From: Penium margaritaceum
Lineage: Eukaryota; Streptophyta; Zygnematophyceae; Desmidiales; Peniaceae
Assembly (NCBI GenBank): GCA_023375785.1
Contig: SZWC01003547.1
Location: 128,650 to 168,803 of the forward strand
Reading direction: 5' to 3'
DNA length: 40,154 nucleotides
The number at the start of each line of letters is the position of its first letter. The stretch's first letter is position 1. A program made the position numbers and the translations under genes. Under the pieces are notes generated by a model that did not search any database, was not told where the DNA came from, and worked only from the letters and a program-made list of their open reading frames with translations. This document shows, piece by piece, positions 31,960 to 40,154 of the stretch.

Positions 31960-33110
31960 ATTCATCCACCCCATCCAGAATCGTGGGGATTATAGAGACC
32001 CCGACAACTGTTGCCTTCTCATTATGTAGTGAATTTTCACCAAACTCTACTCCATTTATCCCCTCTCACTACTACTTTCATGTGGACACCCTAACCAATG
32101 CCTTCATTCTGCACGAAATGCTTTCCTAAAAAAAAAACTCTCTAGACCATGTCTTCACCTTGTACATCCTTGTTCTCTCAACCTACAATGCGAAGCGCCC
32201 CCTCTACACTACTTTCCTAGACCTTTGCAAGGCCTACTAGTCCATCACCCATGAACTTATTTTTGCTCTTGGCCTCATTACAAACAAATTCCATGCTATG
32301 AAAACATTTTACTCCTCAGACAGCGTCCATGTCCACACCCTTGCTGGCCACTTTGATCGCTTTCCCATTCACCACGGCCGTCTACAGGGTGACCCATGCA
32401 TTCGTGTACTTTGACCCCCTAGCACACCATGTCTTGCATTGAAACATATGCTCCCACTCTTCTTTGCACACGAATTCCACTCCTCCTACTTGTAGAAAAT
32501 GTTGTCCTTCCATCTTCGGCAATCAGTGGCCTTCAGTGTGTAGTCATCGAGGCATTGAAATCTCTCAATGCCCTTGGCTATACAATCCAGCTAAGCAAAT
32601 GCAGTGTCCTTGCCTTTTGCCCATCTTTCAACTTGTCTCCCCGAAGCATTTGCCTTCTTACATTGCCCACAACATCCTCCCTCCTACTCCGTAACAAATA
32701 CACCAAGCTTAGCCTACGTTTCTCTGCTACCTCTAGGCCCATAATTGACACCAAGCCACTAATCACCAAGGCATAAGCTGTGTTAGGGGCTGTCCAACAA
32801 AAACGCAATTCATTTTATATACACATTGTGTCCCTTTGCCTCACTCTCTTACGAGCTCTTTGTCTTTCTTGGATAATTTATGACACTATGATATGGGATC
32901 CAAGCACCCTCACACTAGTACACCGCTCCTATTTCGCATGTGATCCCCCTATGGCCTTCAAGATGCCCATAAACAACATCTCTATGGAATGCTATGGTGT
33001 GTCTTACGATCTTGTCGATCTTGCGACTGTCAAACACAACAGTTGCAAGATCGACACCACACTACCTGATACATCTTGAATCAAACACCTCCCATACTAG
33101 TTCTTATCCT
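31960..33110 (+). pseudogene. LINE-type reverse transcriptase remnant
   Basis: The plus strand retains recognisable non-LTR RT blocks: NYRDPDN (about 31990), a DHVFTLYILVL-like helix (32145-32180), FLDLCKAY-stop-SITHEL (32212-32255), where the stop sits at the usual Asp of the KAYD motif, and FPIHHGRLQGDP (32358-32395), the QGDP fingers motif of LINE RTs. Numerous stops and frame changes follow, and beyond 32420 only weak resemblance remains. It is an old, dead LINE fragment; neither endonuclease, ORF1 nor poly(A) tail was found. 31543-31960 before it holds nothing I can name. Confidence 0.65.
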
Positions 33111-33446
33111 TTGTCTACGTCTCTAGATATGTGATACATTTAGAAGCACTACCGGTGGAGCGTCTTGCCAATGTTGCTCACTACTTGCATGGGGAGAATC
33201 AATCACCATGGAATTCCACACTCATATGTGCTGCCCATGCCCTGTACACCTCATTCGTCTCAGACTCTTGGTTTGAACATTCTCGTGCCTTCACCCACTC
33301 TAAGATACGCTTGATCGTCCTGTCCCCTCGCTTGTCTACATGCCCCCCTCACCTGCTCTCCCCTCACCCCTCTTCCCCCCATCCCGCGCTTGCAACCTCT
33401 GACCTATCAGGCAGTAGGAGCTTATCTTCCACACTGCCCACCACCA

Positions 33447-33930
33447 ACCCTCCCGTGCAACCAATCGCCAACACTTCCCCCACTACTGATATCCCAAAGG
33501 CCCTCCTACAGTACTAGACTTTGGTAACTCACTCCCTTGGCTTACCTCCTTTCTTTTTTCTTCCTATCCCCTCCGTCCAAGCGTGTACTCTTTGGTTGCT
33601 TTGCACATCTAGCCTCCTCTATGAGCTCTCCCTCCCTCTAGCATTGCGCCATTGCTTTACTTGTTTGGCCACCCATTTTCCTAATCTTGCATTGCAATTT
33701 ATGTAGATTTTTTATTGTTTTACGAGCCACCGGATCTGTTTCCCTATTCTTTTCTATTTTTCTCCGGTGCTTCTATCTAAAGGGATTCCTCTCTTTCAAG
33801 GAATAGGCTTTCTTGGCATCTTGTGTGCCTGGCATGCTCTAGGTCTATTACAGCTACCACATACGCCATAGCTTACAACAAACACTAGATTACCCGCATC
33901 GACCCCGTGCTCCTCCTCCTTTGTGCGAAT
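33447..33930. repeat. 484-bp direct duplicate, copy 1 (gap-flanking)
   Basis: Ends exactly at the N at 33931 and is repeated as 33932-34394. The copies differ by about one substitution and one 21-bp segment (about 33700-33720) present only here. The pattern suggests two alleles or overlapping contigs placed in series. Confidence 0.9.
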
Positions 33931-33931
33931 N

Positions 33932-34394
33932 ACCCTCCCGTGCAACCAATCGCCAACACTTCCCCCACTACTGATATCCCAAAGGCCCTCCTACAGTACT
34001 AGACTTTGGTAACTCACTCCCTTGGCTTACCTCCTTTCTTTTTTCTTCCTATCCCCTCCGTCCAAGCGTGTACTCTTTGGTTGCTTTGCACATCTAGCCT
34101 CCTCTATGAGCTCTCCCTCCCTCTAGCATTGCGCCATTGCTCTACTTGTTTGGCCACCCATTTTCCTAATCTTGCATTGCAATTTACGAGCCACCGGATC
34201 TGTTTCCCTATTCTTTTCTATTTTTCTCCGGTGCTTCTATCTAAAGGGATTCCTCTCTTTCAAGGAATAGGCTTTCTTGGCATCTTGTGTGCCTGGCATG
34301 CTCTAGGTCTATTACAGCTACCACATACGCCATAGCTTACAACAAACACTAGATTACCCGCATCGACCCCGTGCTCCTCCTCCTTTGTGCGAAT
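33932..34394. repeat. 463-bp direct duplicate, copy 2
   Basis: Copy of 33447-33930 without the 21-bp segment. The deletion edges share TTTA/TTTTA, typical of a slippage or microhomology deletion. Confidence 0.9.
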
Positions 34395-36041
34395 GCTACA
34401 TCCTAAACATCTGCTTCCCAGGTTGACAATTGCCATTAAATCAATACAATGGTCTGACATGGAATCGTCTGGCATGAGCTCGTAGCATGTAGTAGAATTT
34501 GTAATAACTATGTTGTTAAGCTTGGCACCTGTGACATGCCGTTACTAGGGCTCCCTCTGGCCACCATTGTCATGTCGCCCGCTATTGAATTTGTGTGCAC
34601 TCCCCTCTCGCTTAGGATCTCTTTACGAAATCACTTCATTTTGTCCTTGCTTGCTTTCTTACGCGTTACTTTGGGGAAATGTATGCCCCCTCCATGGTTT
34701 TCCTACTTGCATGTCCTTCTTGACTTTTGCTATCACGCGTGGCCCTGTGCCACCGTCCATTCCCTATGGAGGGGTAACGATGATTTACATATTAACATAT
34801 TTATCTTTCCTACGGTCTTTGAGGTGCAAAGTGTAACACCTATGCATAGTGGACGCTCTCACACCGGTTCGTAGCAACTCCGTCACACATCCACATGTGT
34901 CCACCAAGTCTTTTTTGCTCTCACATTGGAATGGGTAGCAACTTCACCAAGCGACTATTAGCAAAGGCCGTCGCCTTTGTGCACGATAACACCTTTTTCT
35001 TGACCTTCACGAGTTCGAAATGCATGAAAGTCTGTTTTTGACCTGACAACATGAGCGATGACTGGAACATGAAGTAGCGATTCGTGAGTTGCTAGTGAAT
35101 TGTTAGAGCGCCGAGGCCGTAGAAACTCCTAGCAACTCCGGATCGCCTCGCCATAAGTTCGTAGGCTCCTTCACGGTCAGTGACAACTGATGCTCGAGTT
35201 GAGCCTACGTCGCCCACCTGACGTGGCAAGGGAGGTTGAGTTTGTACATTGGCCGGTGTCACACCCAACGAACTCAACTCACCGGGGGAAGTCGCGGTGA
35301 GCAAAGTTCGAAGGGTCGATCAACTCGTTCATCGCAAACGATGTCGAATGTGCTTGATTTTTGGTTCTTGACTTGATGACACATAATTTTCTGAGTCAAA
35401 GTTCATTCTATAGCAGTGTGATACCATCTGCTTGCAAGTAGCTTGCATGTTTACAATTTTATTTCCAAACTTGTGAAAGTTGAGTGACATCGTGTGAGTG
35501 ATGACGTGGCTTACTTCGATGATATCACAATCGAGGTAAGGAGAAGTGATTTGAGTCAGCAGCGACTCAGCCCACAAATGTTTGCCTAAAAATATCACGA
35601 CCGATAAGGGTTGCTACGAGTTGCTACACATCCACTTGTGTAGCAACTCTGTTGCAACTCGTCGACAGCGCCATGGATTTCGTTCGTTCATCGTGGGGTG
35701 AGACTCGAAAACATGGTTCAACGCTGACAGTCTTGCGTCAGAAAATGTCTGAAACTTTCTGTCAGTTCCGTTCCGCCGATGCGAGTTGCTACTGGCGCCG
35801 GTTTGACCGCAGATGCCCAACGACGACCTCCGACTTGTCGTTCACTTCGAAGAGGGAACGCGGAACGCGGGAACTACGGGGCTGTGTGACACCGGCCGGT
35901 GTGATGGCGACCGGTGTCGCTGAAAGGAAACCGCTGAGCGACAAAAAAAAGTGACACCGCTAGGCAACCATGACGAAGTAGAACCCATAAGACCACAAAA
36001 ACGTGTCATGTCTATTGTGGAAGCCAAAAATCACCAGAGAA
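34395..36041. other. Intergenic stretch before the DEAH gene, with GTAGCAACTC motifs
   Basis: No gene is supported. A GTAGCAACTC-type motif or its complement recurs at about 34873, 34930, 35083, 35124, 35611, 35618, 35641 and 35778. At 35618-35649 it forms a perfect 13-bp stem (GAGTTGCTACACA, loop TCCACT). A CACCGGCCGGTG palindrome sits at about 35889-35900. The last kilobase should hold the helicase promoter, but I see no clear TATA box. Confidence 0.5.
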
Positions 36042-39000
36042 ATGGACACATCCGTCGCTATGCCTCCGGGTGAGGACGGAGATGCAGGCGACATAGGGCG
36101 AAAGCTTGCTGAATCCGGGCGAAGTCGTGGAAGCGGAGGGGCCGGGGGAGGAAACGCAGGAGAAGGACGAGAATGTGGTGGCGGAGGCAGCGGAGGAGGA
36201 GGAAGAGGAGGAGGAGGAGGAGGGGGAGGATATGGGGGAGGAGGAGGAAGAGTGGTGGTGCCGCATCTCCCTATCCACGACTTCCGTGACGGCATCGTTG
36301 GATGCGTGCGCGAGAACGATGTTGCTATCGTTGTCGGTGCCACTGGATCCGGTGGGTAGGCTAGTACAGGAGGGGAGTAGAGGGAAAAGGGGAAGTGTGT
36401 GGGGAGGTTTGGGATGCTTGATGAGGTGAGGTCGATGTTGCTCCAATTCTCCTTCTATTCCCTCTCGCCATCCCTTCCCTCCCATCCGCTGTCCTATGTC
36501 CCTCTGTCCCTCTATCCCTGCAACCCTCAATCACTCCCTCCCTCCCTCCCTCCCTCCCTCCCTCCCTCCCTCCGTCCGTCTGTCCATCCGTTCGTCCGTC
36601 CGTCGGTCCGTCCGTCCGTCCGTCGGTCCGTCCATCCATCGGTCCGTCCGTCCGTCTGTACTTCCGTCCCTTTGGCCGTCCGTCCCTCTGGCCGTCCGTC
36701 CGTCCGTAGGTCCGTCAGTCCGTCGGTCCGTCCGACTGTTTGTCTGTCCGTCCGTCCGTCCGTCCGTCTGTGCGTCCATCCGGTTCCGTCCGTCCATCCG
36801 TCTGTCCGTCCGTCCGTCCGTCTTCCGTCCGTCCGTCCGTCCGTCCGTCCGTCCGACTTCCGTCCGTCCGCCCGCCTGTCCGTCCGCCCGCCCGCCCGTC
36901 CGTCCGTCCGTCCGTCCATCCGTCCGTCAGTTTATGTCCGTCCGTCCGTCCATCCGTCCGTCCGTCCGTCCGTCCGTCCGTCCGTCCGTCCGTCCGTCCG
37001 TCCGTCTGTCCGTCCGTCCGTCCGTCCGTCCGTCCGTCCGTCCGTCCGTCCGTCTGTCCGTCCGTCCGTCCGTCCGTCCCTCCGTCCGTCCCTCCGTCCG
37101 TCCGTCCGTCCGTCCGTCCGTCCGTCCGTCGGTCCGTCGGTCCGTCCCTCCGTCCGTCCGTCCGTCCGTCCCTCCGTCCGTCCGTCCGTCCGTCCCTCCG
37201 TCCGTCCCTCCGTCCGTCCCTCCGTCCGTCCGTCCGTCCGTCCGTCCGTCCGTCCCTCCGTCCGTCCGTCCGTCCCTCCGTCCCTCCGTCCGTCCCTCCC
37301 TCCGTCCCTCCGTCCGTCCCTCCGTCCGTCCCTCCGTCCCTCCGTCCGTCCCTCCGTCCCTCCGTCCGTCCGTCCGTCCGTCCGTCCGTCCGTCCGTCCC
37401 TCCGTCCGTCCGTCCGTCCGTCCGTCCCTCCGTCCGTCCGTCCGTCCGTCCGTCCGTCCGTCCGTCCGTCCGTCCGTCCGTCTTTCGTCTGTCTTTCGTC
37501 CGTCTGTTCATCCGTTCGCCTGTGCATCCATCCGTAAGTGCGTTCGTCCGTCCATCCGTTCCTCTGTCTGTCTGTGTCTCCCTCCCTCCCGCCGTACCTC
37601 CATCCATCGCTTCGCTGTCCATCCTTCCGTCTTTCTGTTCCTCCTTTTCCGCACCTCCCTCTCTCCTATACACCGGCTCCTGTCCTCTTTCCCTCACCCC
37701 CCTCCCTTTCTCCATGTCTCCTTACCTCTTGCTGCTGCCCTTCCCTCAACGGCTTGCAACGTTCCCTGTCATCTTCCTTCCTCCCCTCTGCCCTGTCGCT
37801 GCACGCAGGCAAGAGCACGCAGCTGGCAAAGTTTCTGTACAGTGCTGGGCTTGCCGATAAGGGTGCCATTGCAGTCACACAGCCGCGCCGCGTGGCTGCT
37901 GTGTCTGTTGCCAGGTGTGTCCCCCCCCCCCGGACAACCTCCCATCTTCCTGCAGTCCTCCTGCTCCACCCTCCCTCTCTTCAGCAATCGGCAAGTCTGC
38001 AACCTGTGCAATGGTCCTTTGACCCTAGATGTCACTAAGTGTGCGTAGGCTGCAGTCCCGTGTCTGTTTTTGCCTGGGAATACACGTGATATGGCACTGG
38101 ACAAAGGGATGGTTATTTGTTTCTGGTCCTGTGTGCACATGGTACATGTGCACCAAGTTGTGTCGCGTTTCGTTGTGATGTGTTGCATTGCATTGCGTTG
38201 CATTGAGTTGTGTTGTGTTGCACTGCATTGTGCAGTGTTGTGTTGCGTTTCGTTTCGTTTCGTTGTGGTCCGTTGCATTGCATTGCATTGTGTTGCGTTG
38301 TGTTTCGTTTCGTTGTGTTGCATTGTGTTGCATTGTGTCCAGTTGCGTTGTGTTGTGTTGTGTTGTGTTGTGTTGTGTTGTGTTGTGTTGTGTTGTGTCG
38401 CACTTTCTTTCGCTGTGTTGCATTGTGTCCAGTTGCCTTGTGTTGCGTTGGACTGCATTGCGTTGCGTTGCGATGTGCTTGATTTCGTTGTGTTGTGTTG
38501 TGTTGCATCATGTCGAGTTGCATTGTGTTGCGTTGCACTGCATTGCGTTGCGTTGTGTTGCATTGCGTTGTGTTGCGTAGGGTTTCGTTTCGATGTGTTG
38601 TGTTGCATTGCGTCAAGTTGCGTTTGTGTTACACGCGTTGCACTGCATTGCGGTGCGTTGTGTTGTGTTGCGTTGTGTTGCATCGTGTCGAGGTGCTCTG
38701 TGTCGGGCTGCATTGTGCTGTGTCCATTTGCCCTGCGTCGCATTGAACTGCATCATGTTGCATTGTGGGGTGTTGTGTTGCGCTGCACTGCATTGCCGTG
38801 CACTGGGCTGCGTGGTGGGGCGCTGCGCTGCGTTTGCGTTGCATTCCCTTGCTTTGCGTGAGTGCACACTGGATGGGTCGCTGGTTCTGCGATGCCCTTA
38901 AACTTCTGGGACTGCGTAGACATAGCAGATGCGCATCGTCCCGCACCGGAATGGTTCGGAAGATGACACCAAATGGAAGCTTTTCCCTATCTGGGGCTCT

Positions 39001-39707
39001 TGACTGCACCTATGTGTGTGCGTGTGCATGTGCGTGCATGCTGGTGCGGATGGCGTCCACGCCAGCCGAAGCCGCTCTCCGTGGATAGTCTGCATCCCCT
39101 GCCGTCCCTGGTCTACATGAGGCGGGATCTATCTCGCTCGCAAAAGTAGAAGGAGGCCATCTGGGCCTTCCCTGCCACGCTGCAAGGCCCGCTGCTGGGC
39201 CTTTGCAGCACGGCAGCGGAGTTTCGTGCAGCCAATTGCTTTGCTCCTAGTGTGTGGATTTGCTGCGGCGTGGCTCACGTGGCTCACGTGGCTCACGTGG
39301 CTCACGTGGCTCACGTGGCTCACGTGGCTCACGTGGCTGTGTACCGCACACGCGCGCACGCACGCTTTCTCTTGCGTGCTTGGCAGGAGCGTGGCACAGG
39401 AGATGGGGGAGCGTGGGCAGGAGCTTGGCAGCGTGGTGGGGTACTTCTCAGATATTTTGGGAAACGTGTCAGAAATATTTAGCCTTGCACGCACGCACAC
39501 CCATGGCAGGCGAGTGGCGGATGAGATGGGGGTGGAGCTGGGCGGCGTGGTGGGGTACACAGTGCGCTTTGAGGACCGCTCGCGTGCTGACTCCAGCATT
39601 GTGTTTCAGACGGACGGCTGTCTCACGCGCGAGATGATGGGCGACCCTCAGCTCCAGCGATACAGCGTTGTGGTGCTGGACGAAGCTCACGAGCGCAGCC
39701 TCAACAC
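36042..39707 (+). CDS. DEAH-box ATP-dependent RNA helicase, first three exons (partial)
   Basis: An SF2 helicase of the DEAH/DHX family, which unwinds RNA with NTP and acts in splicing or ribosome assembly; the subfamily is not assigned. Exon 1 is 36042-36351, exon 2 37809-37914, exon 3 39510-39707. ATG 36042 has a good context (GAGAAATGG) and follows an in-frame stop at 35988. The N-terminus has a long Gly-rich run (about residues 45-75), then LPIHDFRDGIVGCVRENDVA. Motif I, GATGSGKSTQ, is split between exons 1 and 2 (G|GC). Motif Ia, TQPRRVAAVSVA, is in exon 2; TDGCLTRE and motif II, DEAHERS, in exon 3. All junctions keep the frame (phases 1 and 2). Motifs III-VI and the HA2/OB domains are absent. 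After the exon 3 donor (AACAC|GTGCGT) the next similar stretch (GATGTG, 39740) runs into TGA. The gene either continues beyond the window or is truncated. Confidence 0.85.
36530..37485 (+). repeat. (TCCG/TCCC)n tetranucleotide tract in intron 1 of the helicase gene
   Basis: About 0.95 kb of CCGT tetramers with TCCC interruptions, starting as CCCT repeats. It lies inside intron 1 (36352-37808, donor GTGGGT, acceptor CGCAG), which splits the Walker A codon. Because three tetramers equal four codons, all frames are open and encode PSVR-like or DGRT-like repeats. These are not proteins. The true length is uncertain, since such tracts collapse in assemblies. Confidence 0.95.
38155..38860 (+). repeat. 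Degenerate TTGYR pentamer tract in intron 2 of the helicase gene
   Basis: About 700 bp of TTGTG, TTGCA, TTGCG and TTTCG pentamers with one purer (TTGTG)n block at about 38350-38397. It lies in intron 2 (37915-39509). Long Val/Cys/Leu-rich or Asn/Thr/Gln-rich frames across it are by-products of the repeat. Confidence 0.93.
39270..39338 (+). repeat. 9-bp tandem repeat GTGGCTCAC creating seven CACGTG boxes
   Basis: About 7.5 identical 9-bp units. Every junction makes the palindrome CACGTG (39276, 39285, 39294, 39303, 39312, 39321, 39330), the plant G-box. It lies 50 bp before the alternative exon 3 acceptor of the helicase gene. A regulatory effect is inference. Confidence 0.9.
39387..39509 (+). 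other. Alternative 5' extension of helicase exon 3 (partial exon duplication)
   Basis: The acceptor CTTGGCAG at 39386 is followed by a stretch translating as SVAQEMGERGQELGSVVGY. It resembles the genuine exon start RVADEMGVELGGVVGY after the acceptor CATGGCAG at 39509. The 123 nt between the two acceptors are an exact multiple of three and free of stops, so using the first acceptor would insert 41 residues in frame between motifs Ia and Ib. It is either a duplicated exon start kept as an alternative exon or a fossil. Confidence 0.55.
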
Positions 39708-40154
39708 GTGCGTGCGTGATGCGTGATGTGTGCGTGCAGGATGTGTGACTAGGAGGTGCTTGGAGCTGGTGAGCTGAGGTCGCGCACCGACCGCGACCTC
39801 ATCACAACCGGCGTGCGAACTCAGGTGGTCGAGGGCGCGTTTCGATGCCAGCTCGCAATCGACTGTTGTGGGACATCGAACCCCTTCAAAAGTACCATGT
39901 TACTACAAAACCGGCGGTTTTGTTGCAGGTTAAAGTGCATGTCGCCTGCCAAACAGGGTTTACGTGACGACGAACATCTTTCTTGCGATGACTTCCTATC
40001 GCGAGAGACGGTCCCCCAGCCACTGTCACTGTCCTCGCGACTGGTTTCCCGTCAAAACTCGCCCTTCGACTCTCCGACTCTACCGCCGCCGCCTGAAACG
40101 TAGGATCGATCCTCCGATCTCGACTTCGACCTCGACCTCACGAAGTCAACACTG
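39708..40154. other. Unassigned 3' end of the window
   Basis: No further helicase exon is recognisable. A perfect 10-bp stem TGAGGTCGCG with a 7-nt loop lies at 39775-39801, and a CAAAACCG/CGGTTTTG palindrome at about 39907-39923. The hairpin-rich style resembles the mobile elements to the left, so another insertion may begin here. Confidence 0.4.

Noticed and set aside
36399..38048. 549-codon PSVR-repeat frame and DGRT-repeat frames on the other strand
   Set aside because: Three tetranucleotides equal four codons, so all frames of the TCCG tract are open. It lies within a helicase intron with clear splice sites.
38025..38861. Val/Cys/Leu-rich and Asn/Thr/Gln-rich frames
   Set aside because: Pentanucleotide repeat translated in all frames; intronic.

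Overview
The window is nuclear DNA of a eukaryote, almost certainly a green plant or streptophyte alga. It has spliceosomal introns (GT...AG, one with a TACTAAC branch site), plant-type telomere motifs (TTTAGGG), initiator-Met-tRNA-type primer binding sites, a chromodomain Ty3/gypsy element, hAT transposons, a LINE remnant and very long simple-sequence tracts. A Chara-like charophyte would fit, but that is inference and no marker here proves it. There are no operons, rRNA or recognisable tRNA genes.

Layout. 1-1189: an AGG microsatellite and a 17-bp minisatellite, partly duplicated around a one-base gap. 1226-2735 (minus): a Gln/His/Ala-rich coding exon with a likely upstream exon. 3740-15217 (minus): an 11.5-kb LTR element with 445-bp LTRs, PBS and PPT but no gag/pol. 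Its interior is a dense series of short hairpins with changing stems and a recurrent NNYCG loop, including a 12-unit, 60-bp palindromic tandem array. A hAT transposon (plus strand, about 10452-14163) is nested in it. 15218-22960: AT-rich degenerate DNA with a decayed second hAT transposase (minus) and a long hairpin. 22966-31537 (minus): a full-length but dead chromovirus with perfect AAGCC target duplications, gag, protease, RT, RNase H, integrase and chromodomain. 31543-34400: a LINE reverse-transcriptase remnant (plus) and a duplication around another one-base gap. 36042-39707 (plus): the first exons of a DEAH-box RNA helicase. Its Walker A motif is split by an intron filled with about 0.95 kb of TCCG repeat, and its second intron carries a TTGYR-type repeat and seven tandem CACGTG boxes. 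The rest of this gene lies beyond the window or is broken.

How the parts relate. The gag/pol-less element and the chromovirus share a PPT-proximal block with a GAACCG/CGGTTC hairpin at the same distance from the LTR, so the former may have been mobilised by the latter's lineage. The only host genes with support are the DEAH helicase and the Gln-rich gene. Single Ns at 632, 26612 and 33931 and an N run at 28056-28266 mark assembly joins that affect interpretation.
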